NCBI RefSeq assembly: GCF_022048975.1
Contig: NZ_JAKMHX010000035.1
Coordinates: forward strand, 1 to 55,019
Source of the DNA: Sporosarcina cyprini
GTDB lineage: Bacteria; Bacillota; Bacilli; Bacillales_A; Planococcaceae
Direction: 5' to 3'
DNA: 55,019 nucleotides
Part shown: positions 33,176 through 42,174 of the stretch, in pieces
Layout of the letters: each line of letters opens with the position of its first letter
How positions within the stretch are numbered: position 1 is the stretch's first letter
The notes under the pieces: model-generated
Seen by the model: only the letters and a program-made list of their open reading frames with translations
Told to the model about the DNA's origin: nothing
The model's database searches: none
Made by a program: the position numbers and the translations under genes

Positions 33176-33616
33176 ATGCGAATTACCGTGTACTTGGCAG
33201 GAGAAATCCACACATCCTGGCGGGAGGAAATCAAACAAAAAGTAATGGCACTCCAGCTCCCCATCGACTTCGTCGGCCCGATGGAAGATCACGACCGCTC
33301 GGACAACATCGGTGAAGAAATTCTCGGCAAACAGCCTGACGCTGTCTTCAAGGACGCCGCCGCATCCAGCTTCAACAACCTGCGGACTGAAATTCTCTTG
33401 AAAAAGGCCGACCTCGTCATCGCCCTATTCGGCGAACAATACAAACAATGGAACACCGCCATGGACGCCAGCAGCGCCATCGTTCTAGGCAAGCCGCTCA
33501 TTTTAGTCCGTCCAGAACAATTGCACCATCCGTTGAAAGAGCTTTCCCGCAAAGCCCACGTGACAGTGGAAACTGTCGATCAAGCCGTGAAAGCATTGCA
33601 TTATATTTTTGATTGA
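33176..33616 (+). CDS. ytoQ: YtoQ family protein
   Basis: A 146-residue cytoplasmic protein beginning MRITVYLAGEIHTSWREEIK and containing VGPMEDHDRSDNIGEEILG and ADLVIALFGEQYKQWNTAMD. This is the YtoQ family, a Rossmann-like fold related to nucleoside deoxyribosyltransferases but without known activity. ATG 33176 has a GGGAGGG SD; an in-frame upstream extension to 33107 crosses the promoter and is rejected. It is a single-gene unit with its own promoter and terminator. Confidence 0.85.
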   Translation: MRITVYLAGEIHTSWREEIKQKVMALQLPIDFVGPMEDHDRSDNIGEEILGKQPDAVFKDAAASSFNNLRTEILLKKADLVIALFGEQYKQWNTAMDASSAIVLGKPLILVRPEQLHHPLKELSRKAHVTVETVDQAVKALHYIFD

Positions 33617-33626
33617 TGTTGTTATT

Positions 33627-33666
33627 GGAGGCCTGGCATCGAGTTGCCTGGCCTCCTTCTATTTAG
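33627..33666 (+). terminator. Rho-independent terminator
   Basis: GGAGGCCTGGC pairs with GCCTGGCCTCC (one mismatch), followed by TTCTATTT. It ends ytoQ. Confidence 0.8.
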
Positions 33667-33691
33667 ATCGGGCGAGAGGTTAATTGAAATT

Positions 33692-34247
33692 CCTTTACAC
33701 CGGCTTGGACACCTTTACCACCAAGTCTCCTTTTACCACCGACCTGCACTCCTTTACCACCAACTCTCAACCTTTTACCACCGACCTGCGCCACTTTACC
33801 ACCGGCTCTCAACCTTTTACCACCAACTTGAGCAACTTTACCACCGATTCTCCCTTTTACCACCGACTTGCACTCCATTACCACCGGCTCTCAACCTTTT
33901 ACCACCGACCTGCGCCACTTTACCACCGACTCTCAACCCTTTACCACCGACTTGCACTCCATTACCACCGGCTCTCAACCTTTTACCACCGACCTGCGCC
34001 ACTTTACCACCGATTCTCCCTTTTACCACCGACCTGCACCACTTTACCACCGACTCTCAACCCTTTACCACCGACCTGCGCCACTTTACCACCGACTCTC
34101 CCTTTTACCACCGACCTACGCTCCTTTACCACCGGCTCTCAACCTTTTACCACCGACCTGCGCCACTTTACCACCGACTCTCAACCCTTTACCACCGTTT
34201 CTCAACTCTTTACCACCGACTCTCCCCCTCTTACCACCGCCCCACCT
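33692..34247. repeat. 21-bp tandem repeat array 2
   Basis: About 26 head-to-tail units, mostly 21 bp (a few 19-22), share TTTACCACCG. Two unit types alternate, one continuing with ACCTGCGCCAC and one with ACTCTCAACCT, so a 42-bp higher-order period is visible. There are no unique spacers. Long open frames on both strands only translate the repeat (YHR or VGGK motifs) and have no SD, so I do not call genes. The array lies between ytoQ and the Pho box of pstB, ending about 26 bases before it. Confidence 0.92.
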
Positions 34248-34272
34248 ATCTCAACATCAAAAAAGAGCACCA

Positions 34273-34326
34273 TTTACAAACTCTTAACAATGCCTTCATA
34301 CAAGCTCAACAATCCGCGGGTACAAT
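34273..34326 (+). promoter_or_regulatory. Pho box and -10 element of pstB
   Basis: Four PhoP-type hexamers at 11-bp spacing: TTTACA (34273), TTAACA (34284), TTCATA (34295), TCAACA (34306). A -10 TACAAT follows at 34321, nine bases after the last hexamer. This is the arrangement of PhoP-activated promoters and implies induction by phosphate starvation. Confidence 0.8.
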
Positions 34327-34365
34327 GAGTAAACAAACCTCAATAATATGGGAGGCCATTCAAAA

Positions 34366-35181
34366 ATGGTAGTTAAAGAACGGATTAAAGAAGCGCCATT
34401 CAGTGTCGTGAACAACGAGACATGGAAGAAACCGATTTATGAAACGCATGGTTTGAATTTATGGTATGGCACATCACACGCCTTGAAAAATATAGAGATG
34501 AATATAAATGAAAAAGAAGTGACAGCCATTATCGGGCCGTCCGGTTGCGGAAAGTCCACGTATTTAAAGACGTTGAATCGTATGGTGGAAATCGTGGCAG
34601 ATGTGAATATTTCCGGCAGTGTCACATTCAAAGGGAATAATATTCTGGGCAATGCGATGCCTGTTGAGCTGCTTCGCGCGAAAGTGGGCATGGTGTTCCA
34701 GAAGCCTAATCCTTTTCCTAAATCCATCTATGAAAATGTCGCATTTGGCCCTCGCGTTCACGGCATCCGAAACAAAGCAATGCTCGATATGATTGTAGAA
34801 GACAGCTTGAAAAAGGCTGCTTTGTGGGATGAAGTGAAGGATCGTCTTCACAAAAGTGCATACGGATTATCGGGCGGCCAGCAGCAGCGGCTTTGTATTG
34901 CACGATGCCTTGCCGTCGATCCAGAAGTGATTCTCATGGACGAACCGACGTCCGCTTTGGATCCGGTCTCGACTCATAAGATTGAAGAACTGATCAAATC
35001 TATTAAGAATGATGTAACTATCGCAATTGTTACGCACAATATGCAGCAAGCTGCCCGCATTTCTGATCGCACTGCGTTCTTCCTAAACGGAGAAATCATT
35101 GAGTGTGATCGAACATCCACCATTTTTACAAACCCATCAGACAAGCTAACTGATGACTATATTAACGGCCGATTTGGCTAA
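34366..35181 (+). CDS. pstB: Phosphate ABC transporter ATPase PstB
   Basis: A 271-residue ATPase with Walker [10 protein letters not shown] (residues ~57-65), a Q-loop [20 protein letters not shown], signature LSGGQQQR, Walker [14 protein letters not shown] and H-loop VTHN, all typical of PstB, including the NPFPKS motif. It energises the high-affinity phosphate importer with PstC and PstA. I choose ATG 34366 with GGGAGG upstream. It is the first pst gene here, has its own Pho box and terminator, and precedes pstS, whereas the usual order is pstS-C-A-B. Confidence 0.93.
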   Translation: MVVKERIKEAPFSVVNNETWKKPIYETHGLNLWYGTSHALKNIEMNINEKEVTAIIGPSGCGKSTYLKTLNRMVEIVADVNISGSVTFKGNNILGNAMPVELLRAKVGMVFQKPNPFPKSIYENVAFGPRVHGIRNKAMLDMIVEDSLKKAALWDEVKDRLHKSAYGLSGGQQQRLCIARCLAVDPEVILMDEPTSALDPVSTHKIEELIKSIKNDVTIAIVTHNMQQAARISDRTAFFLNGEIIECDRTSTIFTNPSDKLTDDYINGRFG

Positions 35182-35188
35182 ACCACAG

Positions 35189-35216
35189 CATCCGCGAATC
35201 AGCGGATGTTTTTTAT
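35189..35216 (+). terminator. Rho-independent terminator
   Basis: CATCCGC, a six-base loop, GCGGATG and TTTTTTATT. It separates pstB from pstS transcription. Confidence 0.88.
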
Positions 35217-35303
35217 TGTTTCTAGAAAGTTTACCTTAGTAAAAACTGTTGCCGCTGTGATACTTCTATCTGGTGTTTTCGAATTTATCACTACTAGAAA
35301 CCC

Positions 35304-35357
35304 TTTACGAAACCTTTACAAGTTTCCCATACTCGCTTTACAAACGGCCCCTATACT
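35304..35357 (+). promoter_or_regulatory. Pho box and -10 element of pstS
   Basis: Four hexamers at 11-bp spacing: TTTACG (35304), TTTACA (35315), CCCATA (35326), TTTACA (35337). A -10 TATACT follows at 35352, again nine bases after the last hexamer, the same geometry as at pstB. Confidence 0.8.
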
Positions 35358-35411
35358 ATGAATTGAAGGCGATGCCTTTAAGACAAAAGCCATTTAGGGA
35401 GGACAATTCGA

Positions 35412-36422
35412 ATGAAGTTCAACAAAGTTCTTTTATTCATGATCATTGCTGCATTTGCTGTCATCATGGCGGCATGCGGAACAGACAAAGAAAAAGAGGA
35501 AGAGAGCTCCTCATCAGACAACAACTCCTCGGCAGAGGCCACAGGTAAAGAGGATCAGGAAAAAGCGGCAACACTTGAAGGAAGTGTCGTGATTGACGGG
35601 TCGGGTACTGTATATCCGCTGATGGCACGCATTGCTGAAGAATATATGACAAACGAACAAGAAGGCGTTTCTGTCGAAGTCAGCCGCGCGGGAACGAGCG
35701 CAGGCTTCAAGAAATTCCTAGTGGATAATGGAACGGACTTCAATGACGCATCTCGCCAAATTAAAGACGAAGAAGCGGCAGAAGCAGAGAAGCTTGGCAT
35801 TGAAGTGAAAGAATTGAAAGTGGCATTAGACGGTTTAACATTCGTTATTAATAAAGACAATGACTGGGCGAAGGAAATGACGCCTGAGCAGCTGATCAGC
35901 ATTTTCCTTGCTGATGGCGGCGTAGAGAAATGGTCGGATATTAATCCGGAATGGCCGGATGAGAAAATTAATGCAATGGGACCAAATGAAAACCACGGAA
36001 CCTATGAGTTCTTCTATGAAAAGATTTTGGACAAACAAGATATGAACAGCTCTGTAAACTTGCAACAAGAGTATTCGACGCTTGTAAAACTAGTTTCGGA
36101 AGATAAAAACGGAATTGCGTTCTTCGGTTTTGGCTACTACGTCAATAACAAGGATAAATTGCAAGCAGTGAACGTTGACTTTGGCAACGGACCTGTCGAG
36201 CCGGCTCTTGAAACGATTGCAGAAGATGGCGATTACGCAGACTTCACACGTCCTGTATTCACATACTTGAACGTGAACCATGCGAAAGAAAAGCCACAAG
36301 TCTTGGATTATGCCATCTATGTTATGAACAACATCAACCAGTTTGCCGGAGAAACCGGATTTGCACCGATTCCGGAAGCTGAAGTGAAAGATAATGTAAG
36401 TTTCCTTGAAGGCCTAAAATAA
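35412..36422 (+). CDS. pstS: Phosphate-binding lipoprotein PstS
   Basis: A 336-residue lipoprotein: a signal peptide with lipobox IMAAC (Cys ~22), an acidic serine-rich linker (KEKEEESSSSDNNSSAEA), then the phosphate-binding domain (VVIDGSGTVYPLMARIAEEY, VEVSRAGTSAGFKKF, NDASRQIKDEEA). It captures phosphate at the cell surface for PstCAB. The SD is AGGGAGGA. A Pho box precedes it and a hairpin lies between it and pstC, which should give more binding protein than permease. Confidence 0.93.
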   Translation: MKFNKVLLFMIIAAFAVIMAACGTDKEKEEESSSSDNNSSAEATGKEDQEKAATLEGSVVIDGSGTVYPLMARIAEEYMTNEQEGVSVEVSRAGTSAGFKKFLVDNGTDFNDASRQIKDEEAAEAEKLGIEVKELKVALDGLTFVINKDNDWAKEMTPEQLISIFLADGGVEKWSDINPEWPDEKINAMGPNENHGTYEFFYEKILDKQDMNSSVNLQQEYSTLVKLVSEDKNGIAFFGFGYYVNNKDKLQAVNVDFGNGPVEPALETIAEDGDYADFTRPVFTYLNVNHAKEKPQVLDYAIYVMNNINQFAGETGFAPIPEAEVKDNVSFLEGLK

Positions 36423-36432
36423 TCGATTCAAG

Positions 36433-36463
36433 AATGAGAGCTGCTATCAGCTCTCATTTCTTA
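36433..36463 (+). terminator. Attenuating hairpin between pstS and pstC
   Basis: AATGAGAGCTG pairs perfectly with CAGCTCTCATT around a four-base loop, followed by TCTTAT. The weak T-run suggests partial termination or mRNA stabilisation of pstS. Confidence 0.6.
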
Positions 36464-36496
36464 TCAAAATAGCAATTTGGAAGGAGTACTATCATT

Positions 36497-37447
36497 ATGG
36501 TAAATGGCGGTTTCTCTAAAAAAGATGTTAGCATCCGTGAAGTTATTGATCATAACCGCAAAACCCAGCACATCAAACGCAAGGTCGAAAAGGGGATTCC
36601 CGTCGTTCTCTTTTTAATCGCATCGGTCTCCGTCATTACGACAATCGGCATTGTGTTCACCTTATTATCTGAGACCGTTGAATTTTTCAAACGGGTTCCG
36701 ATTGCGGACTTTTTTACAGGAACCGTCTTAAAACCACTCAGCCAAAATCCTGAGTTCGGCGTGCTCCCTCTTTTAACGGGTACGGTTATTTCATCTCTTA
36801 TCGCCATGCTGGTGGCGGCGCCAATCGGATTAATGGCGGCCATTTATTTAAGCGAATATGCATCAGCCCGTGTACGGAAAGTTCTTAAACCAATGCTGGA
36901 ACTACTCGCAGGCATTCCAACCATCGTTTACGGTTTCTTTGCTTTCACATTTGTCACGCCTGCATTAAAGAACTTAATTCCTTCATTAGAATCGACAAAT
37001 ATACTAAGTCCCGGCATTGTGATGGGTGTCATGATCATCCCGATGATCGCTTCCCTTTCAGAGGATGCCATGAGTTCCGTACCGCAAAGCATGCGGGAAG
37101 GTGCCTTAGGGTTAGGCTCCACTAAGCTTGAAGTGACAAGGAAAGTTGTTATTCCAGCAGCTCTATCCGGTATTATCGCCTCTTTTGTTTTAGGAATTTC
37201 GCGCGCTATCGGGGAAACGATGATCGTGACAATCGCAAGCGGCAGCACAAAGAACTTCACATTTGACGTGACTCAATCCATGCAGACAATGACTGCTTAT
37301 ATCGTTGAAGTGACAGGCGGCGATGCGCCTGCCGGATCGACTGTGTACTACAGTCTGTATGCTGTTGCCATGACACTGTTCGCATTCACCCTTCTTATGA
37401 ACTTGTTAGCTCGCTATGTCTCAAGGAAATTCAGGGAGGAATACTAA
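36497..37447 (+). CDS. pstC: Phosphate ABC transporter permease PstC
   Basis: A 316-residue permease with six TM helices. The region AAPIGLMAAIYLSEYA and MLELLAGIPTIVYGFFAFTF (residues ~110-155) is the PstC signature, and the EAA-type coupling loop reads MREGALGLGSTKLEVTRKVV (residues ~200-219). It forms the channel with PstA. The SD is GGAAGGAG. Two bases separate its stop from the pstA start, and pstA's SD lies in its last codons. Confidence 0.93.
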   Translation: MVNGGFSKKDVSIREVIDHNRKTQHIKRKVEKGIPVVLFLIASVSVITTIGIVFTLLSETVEFFKRVPIADFFTGTVLKPLSQNPEFGVLPLLTGTVISSLIAMLVAAPIGLMAAIYLSEYASARVRKVLKPMLELLAGIPTIVYGFFAFTFVTPALKNLIPSLESTNILSPGIVMGVMIIPMIASLSEDAMSSVPQSMREGALGLGSTKLEVTRKVVIPAALSGIIASFVLGISRAIGETMIVTIASGSTKNFTFDVTQSMQTMTAYIVEVTGGDAPAGSTVYYSLYAVAMTLFAFTLLMNLLARYVSRKFREEY

Positions 37448-37448
37448 T

Positions 37449-38333
37449 ATGCAACTTAGCAATCAAACAGTGATGATGAAAAAGATGAAATACCGTATTG
37501 GAGCGAATAAATTCGCCAAGCTTCTCTTCATGCTATCCGCTTTTTTCGGATTAGGCGTACTCGCCGTTTTGTTTTATCAAGTGTTCTCTCAAGGAATTCA
37601 ATTTATCAATTGGCAATTCCTTACCGGTAAACTTTCAACTCAACCGGAACGCGCCGGTATTATGGGTGCCATTCTCGGAACGTTTTGGCTCATGCTTGTC
37701 GTTGCCCCTGTTACAATGTTTCTCGGGGTCGGCACAGCCATCTTCTTGGAAATGTATGCGAAGAAAGGCCGCCTAGTCGGTTTGATTCAAACGAACATTG
37801 CTAATCTGGCAGGGGTTCCCTCTATTGTGTATGGTATTTTAGGACTGACCGTTTTCGTGCGGATGCTCGATTTAGGAAATGTCGTACTCGCAGGCGGACT
37901 TACGATGGCATTACTCATCCTGCCAATCGTCATTGTGGCAAGCCAAGAAGCAATTCGTGCCATTCCAAGCCAAATGAGCGAAGGTTCCTACGGTCTCGGC
38001 GCCACCAAGTGGCAGACGATTCAGCGGATCATCTTGCCAGCCGCCCTTCCTGGTATTTTGACAGGCGCGATTCTTTCCCTATCAAGAGCAATCGGGGAAA
38101 CTGCTCCTCTTGTCGTCATTGGAATACCCGCCTTGCTCATTCCTTTCCCGGGCGGCATTCTTGATCGATTCACAGTGCTACCGATGCAAATCTACTACTG
38201 GACACTCGACTCGTCTCTCGTAGCGGAATATGCAAACTTGGCATCGGCCACGATTATCGTCTTGCTCATTACCTTGTTCGTGCTTAATTCATCCGCGATC
38301 ATCATTAGGAATAAATTCCAGAAAAGCTACTAA
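37449..38333 (+). CDS. pstA: Phosphate ABC transporter permease PstA
   Basis: A 294-residue permease with six TM helices. It contains FLGVGTAIFLEMYAKKGRL, NIANLAGVPSIVYGILGLTV and the coupling loop MSEGSYGLGATKWQTIQRII, the PstA pattern. ATG 37449 is chosen (GGGAGG eight bases upstream); the frame extends 33 bases further into pstC. There is no pstB after it; the ATPase gene is at 34366-35181. A strong terminator follows. Confidence 0.92.
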   Translation: MQLSNQTVMMKKMKYRIGANKFAKLLFMLSAFFGLGVLAVLFYQVFSQGIQFINWQFLTGKLSTQPERAGIMGAILGTFWLMLVVAPVTMFLGVGTAIFLEMYAKKGRLVGLIQTNIANLAGVPSIVYGILGLTVFVRMLDLGNVVLAGGLTMALLILPIVIVASQEAIRAIPSQMSEGSYGLGATKWQTIQRIILPAALPGILTGAILSLSRAIGETAPLVVIGIPALLIPFPGGILDRFTVLPMQIYYWTLDSSLVAEYANLASATIIVLLITLFVLNSSAIIIRNKFQKSY

Positions 38334-38358
38334 AAAACCGTCAAACGACGGTTTTTTT
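38332..38358. terminator. Rho-independent terminator
   Basis: ACCGTC, AAAC, GACGGT flanked by A6 and T7. It ends the pst operon and could also act leftward. Confidence 0.85.
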
Positions 38359-38371
38359 GCTTTCTATTCCA

Positions 38372-38414
38372 AGAAAAAAAGCTGGCAAGAACTCTCGGAG
38401 TCCTTCCAGCTTTT
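38372..38414 (-). terminator. Rho-independent terminator
   Basis: Read leftward, AAGCTGG and CCAGCTT form the outer stem with a paired AGGACTC/GAGTTCT inside, followed by TTTTTC. It ends glmM. Confidence 0.82.
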
Positions 38415-38417
38415 CTC

Positions 38418-39770
38418 TTATTCTTCCGTTCCCATTTCAGATCGTACTACGTCTGCAATTCGTTGTACATAACGAGAGCAGTCGTGCTGATCCGGCGCTT
38501 CTACCATGACACGAACGAGCGGTTCGGTTCCTGAAGGTCTTACGAGCACGCGTCCGTTTCCTGCCATTTCAGCTTCCACGTCTTGAATTGTCTTTTTCAC
38601 AGTTTCATTTTCTGTGACGGCATTTTTATCTGTCACGCGAACATTAATCAGTTCCTGTGGATAGACTGTCATCTCACTAGCCAATTCCGATAGTTTCCGG
38701 CCTGTGCGCTTCATGACATTGACAAGCTGGAGTGCAGTCAGCAATCCATCACCTGTTGTATTGTAATCAAGCATAATAATATGGCCGGATTGCTCTCCAC
38801 CCAAATTGTAGTTGCCTTTTTTCATCTCTTCTACAACGTAACGGTCACCTACTGCCGTTTTAACACTCTTCATACCATGAAGGTCTAACGCCTTGTAGAA
38901 TCCTAGGTTGCTCATGATTGTGGAAACAATCGTATCCGACTTCAGACGCCCTTTTGATTGAAGGTGTCTGCCGAGGATGAACATGATCTGGTCGCCATCG
39001 ACAATACGTCCTAATTCATCGACCGCAATGAGGCGATCCCCGTCCCCGTCAAACGCCAAGCCAATGTCCGCGCTTTTTTCCACGACAAGCTTGCTTAACC
39101 CTTCCGGATGAGTGGAACCGACGCCGTCATTAATATTCAACCCATTTGGTGATGCACCCATTGTGGATAAATCTGCGTCCAGATCTGCAAACAGATGAGT
39201 AGCCAAAGTCGAGGTTGCTCCATGTGCACAATCAAGCGCAACATGAATATCCGTGAAATCCTCGTCCACCGTCTGCTTCAAGTATTGAATATATTTGTGG
39301 CCGCCTTCGAAGTAATCCGTTACCGTCCCGACATCTGCCCCGATTGGCCGTGGGAGCTGGTCTTGCTCCTCGTTCAGGAGCTTTTCAATTTCTTCTTCCT
39401 GCTCGTCCGTTAATTTGAAGCCATCCGCCCCAAAAAACTTAATGCCATTGTCGGCAACCGGGTTATGGGAAGCTGATATCATGACACCCGCCTGTGCGTT
39501 CATCGCTCGGGTTAAATACGCAACTCCGGGTGTGCTGACGACGCCAAGACGCATGACTTCGATTCCAGTCGACATGAGACCTGCAATCAGTGCACTCTCC
39601 AGCATTTCGCCCGATATCCGGGTATCTCTTCCGACTAATACTTGCGCTTTATCTGTCAAGTCTTTGGTCAGTACATATCCGCCCAGTCTGCCTAATTTAA
39701 ATGCCAGTTCAGGTGTCAATTCTTTATTTGCAATCCCACGAACACCATCGGTTCCGAAATACTTTGTCAT
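38418..39770 (-). CDS. glmM: Phosphoglucosamine mutase GlmM
   Basis: A 450-residue alpha-D-phosphohexomutase that converts glucosamine-6-phosphate to glucosamine-1-phosphate for cell-wall precursor synthesis. It begins [20 protein letters not shown], has the active-site serine loop [18 protein letters not shown] (Ser ~100), the metal loop FDGDGDR and the phosphate-binding [15 protein letters not shown] near the end. ATG 39770 is taken; six further in-frame codons upstream lack a good SD. It forms the cdaA-cdaR-glmM unit in which CdaR and GlmM control the c-di-AMP synthase. glmS, often next, is not here. Confidence 0.95.
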   Translation of the reverse strand: MTKYFGTDGVRGIANKELTPELAFKLGRLGGYVLTKDLTDKAQVLVGRDTRISGEMLESALIAGLMSTGIEVMRLGVVSTPGVAYLTRAMNAQAGVMISASHNPVADNGIKFFGADGFKLTDEQEEEIEKLLNEEQDQLPRPIGADVGTVTDYFEGGHKYIQYLKQTVDEDFTDIHVALDCAHGATSTLATHLFADLDADLSTMGASPNGLNINDGVGSTHPEGLSKLVVEKSADIGLAFDGDGDRLIAVDELGRIVDGDQIMFILGRHLQSKGRLKSDTIVSTIMSNLGFYKALDLHGMKSVKTAVGDRYVVEEMKKGNYNLGGEQSGHIIMLDYNTTGDGLLTALQLVNVMKRTGRKLSELASEMTVYPQELINVRVTDKNAVTENETVKKTIQDVEAEMAGNGRVLVRPSGTEPLVRVMVEAPDQHDCSRYVQRIADVVRSEMGTEE

Positions 39771-39809
39771 AATGATTCTCCCTTTCAACGCTATGCATTC
39801 TGTCTTTTA

Positions 39810-41111
39810 TCAAGCTAACACGATTTCCAATGTCACTTCTTCATCAGAAAGCTTCCATGCGATGGCATCCGGCATTTCTGCCTGTATGGGAAACGTCTGC
39901 TCCCCTTCCGCATTCACTTTCGATGTATCGATGAAGAGGTTGAAATCGGACGTCTTTAGTGAATTGATGACATCCTGATCAGCAGTTACCGTCACATCGA
40001 CAAGCCCATTTAGGGGTTTGCTGAATGTGCTTTTATATTGTTGTTGAAGCCCTCTTATTTCTATAGGTACATTTGAAAATTTTTTGGTTACTTTCATTTG
40101 CACGGTCGTTTCTGTTTCTGGTTCAGCTTCCGGTTCAACTGAAGCTTCCGGAGGCGATTCATCCGAATTTGCGTCTTTCGTCACGTTAATCGTTACTTTT
40201 ATCTTTTCAGATGAAACGTTTTTGACCCCTTTCGGCTTTGGCAAGGTGACCTCATAAGTTCCCGACTCTTTAATATCCGCCACATCCACATTGACTGCCA
40301 GCTCCTTAATCGGTTCCAGGGCAGCACGAGGGCCGTATAGCTTCACTTCTTTGGCATCGCTCGTTATGGAATTAATGGTGATACCATCCGCAGGGGTCCC
40401 TTTCTGCTTCAATACGATTGGGACTTCTTTATGGTTTTGTTCTATTTGAACTTTCACGGTCACTTCCTCAGGGGACATGGTCACATTTAACTTATTAAGC
40501 TCTCGATCAAGCACTCGCACTCTTGCTTTTTGCTCAAACGATTTATCAATTCCCTTTTCTTTTGTAGCTGAAACCTTAACGAAACTGATCGATTCAATGA
40601 CACTTTTCGCACCTGTCACTTCAATGCTCGAAGGCTCCACTTCCATTTTAACAACATTATAATCCTCTGCAAGCAATCGCTCGTTCAATTCTGGATCGAC
40701 CCGGAATGATTGTGTAATCTTTTCTTCAATTTTCACATCAACCGTTGCAGGATCAAGTGTTACTTTCAGCTTGTCTGAAAGGTTTTCTGTTTGAATTTGA
40801 ACCTTATGCTCACCAATTGTCCGATCTCTCAAATCTACTTTCAATGAAAAGTCCCTCAGCAATTTTGTCGACTGAACGATATTGGCCGGGCCTTCTATCT
40901 TCATATTTACCGTTTCCGGCACCCCAGTAACAACTAGGTTTTCGGTATCATAATACACTTCCACGGGGACATCGCGAAGGATGTCCAGGGTATCACCGAT
41001 CATCATACTCGATTTATTTTCCTCTTCTGCCTGAACGGTGAAAAAGAAGAAAACAGCCAAAGCCAATGCTGTGAAGCGAAGAAACCACGGGCGATCAAAC
41101 AAGTTATCCAT
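39810..41111 (-). CDS. cdaR: CdaA regulatory protein CdaR (YbbR repeats)
   Basis: A 433-residue protein with an N-terminal TM helix (FLRFTALALAVFFFFTVQA, residues ~9-27) and about four extracytoplasmic YbbR repeats, such as VPVEVYYDTENLVVTGVPET and SPEEVTVKVQIEQNHKEVP. A proline/glutamate-rich spacer (SPPEASVEPEAEPETE) separates the last repeats. It regulates the diadenylate cyclase CdaA. Its ATG lies 8 bases inside the cdaA end, indicating coupled translation. Confidence 0.92.
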   Translation of the reverse strand: MDNLFDRPWFLRFTALALAVFFFFTVQAEEENKSSMMIGDTLDILRDVPVEVYYDTENLVVTGVPETVNMKIEGPANIVQSTKLLRDFSLKVDLRDRTIGEHKVQIQTENLSDKLKVTLDPATVDVKIEEKITQSFRVDPELNERLLAEDYNVVKMEVEPSSIEVTGAKSVIESISFVKVSATKEKGIDKSFEQKARVRVLDRELNKLNVTMSPEEVTVKVQIEQNHKEVPIVLKQKGTPADGITINSITSDAKEVKLYGPRAALEPIKELAVNVDVADIKESGTYEVTLPKPKGVKNVSSEKIKVTINVTKDANSDESPPEASVEPEAEPETETTVQMKVTKKFSNVPIEIRGLQQQYKSTFSKPLNGLVDVTVTADQDVINSLKTSDFNLFIDTSKVNAEGEQTFPIQAEMPDAIAWKLSDEEVTLEIVLA

Positions 41112-41940
41112 TTTTTCGCTTCCCCCATTTCCAGAAAGAAGTAGTTGCCTGTTCTATTTCCGGTCCGAACCAGACAGTCCGCAATTGGTTCTCAAATTCC
41201 TCCATGGATAGGTTCCGGTTAATGTCCCCGTTGACAGTTATACTGACAGCTCCCGTTTCCTCCGAAACTACAATAGTTATCGCGTCTGTCACTTCACTGA
41301 TACCTAACGCGGCCCGATGACGGGTTCCTAATTCCTTGGATATGAACGGGTTTTCAGACAACGGCAAATAGCAGGCAGCCGCAGCAATCCGATTTCTCTG
41401 GATAATGACAGCGCCATCATGCAACGGAGTATTCGGTATAAAAATATTGATGAGCAACTCGGACGATACATTCGAATTCATCGGGATGCCTGTCTCGATA
41501 TAATCACTTAATCCCGTTTCCCTTTCAATCGAAATGAGCGCACCAATTCTACGTTTCGCCATATAGCTCACCGACTTGCTGAAGGCTTCAATCAGGCGGT
41601 CACGCTCTTCCGCCTCTTGCAAGGCTGAACGTGAGAACAGACGGCCTCTTCCCAATTGTTCAAGTGCACGACGCAATTCAGGCTGGAACAAAATGATAAT
41701 AGCGAGAAATCCAAATCGGAGTACTTGCTCCATCATCCACCTTAACGTATCCAGTCCTAGAAATTCCGTTAGGATGCGGACAATGAGGATGACAAAAATT
41801 CCTTTCAGCAGTTGGACCGCCTTTGTTCCTCGAATGATAGTGAACAATTTATAGAAGACGAACCATACAAGAAGCACATCCACAATGTTTTTCAGTATTT
41901 CAGCCGGACTTGAATTCGTTAATGATTCCCAAATAGGCAT
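41104..41940 (-). CDS. cdaA: Diadenylate cyclase CdaA
   Basis: A 278-residue membrane enzyme making c-di-AMP from two ATP. Three N-terminal TM helices (residues ~20-95) precede the DisA_N catalytic domain, with the DGA motif in PNTPLHDGAVIIQ and the RHR motif in LGTRHRAALGISE. I start it at ATG 41940 after an AGGGGAG SD; a TTG at 41964 is the alternative. It is the first gene of cdaA-cdaR-glmM, with an extended -10 promoter just upstream. Confidence 0.94.
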   Translation of the reverse strand: MPIWESLTNSSPAEILKNIVDVLLVWFVFYKLFTIIRGTKAVQLLKGIFVILIVRILTEFLGLDTLRWMMEQVLRFGFLAIIILFQPELRRALEQLGRGRLFSRSALQEAEERDRLIEAFSKSVSYMAKRRIGALISIERETGLSDYIETGIPMNSNVSSELLINIFIPNTPLHDGAVIIQRNRIAAAACYLPLSENPFISKELGTRHRAALGISEVTDAITIVVSEETGAVSITVNGDINRNLSMEEFENQLRTVWFGPEIEQATTSFWKWGKRKNG

Positions 41941-41978
41941 GTGCTCCCCTACCTTCATTTCCAATTTCTTATTTTTTA

Positions 41979-41987
41979 ATTATAGCA
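41979..41987 (-). promoter_or_regulatory. Extended -10 promoter of cdaA
   Basis: On the minus strand TGCTATAAT gives an extended -10 with perfect TATAAT, about 40 bases before the cdaA start. No clear -35. Confidence 0.55.
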
Positions 41988-42131
41988 TACAGATAGTTAC
42001 GCCGCCCCTTACAGATTGATTACAGTTGCGTAAGATTCACTCATCAGGCAGTAAAAGGATAAGGATATATTTCTGCATCTATTCCTTCTAGTTTAACTGC
42101 TTTGCCACTAAGCATGCTCCCACAGCCGCAA

Positions 42132-42174
42132 TAAAAAAACGATCGGAGGGGCCCAAGAGCCTCCCCGGTCGTTT
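42132..42174 (-). terminator. Rho-independent terminator
   Basis: Read leftward, AACGACCGGGGAGG and CCCCTCCGATCGTT form an imperfect stem followed by TTTTTTTATT. It ends sigW-rsiW. Confidence 0.8.

Noticed and set aside
33692..34247. Repeat protein genes in the long open frames of array 2 (both strands)
   Set aside because: The frames exist because a 21-bp repeat is open in every frame without stops; there is no SD, and the plus frame runs into pstB in another frame.
38334..38417. glmS or glmS ribozyme next to glmM
   Set aside because: Only back-to-back terminators lie here, followed by pstA on the opposite strand.
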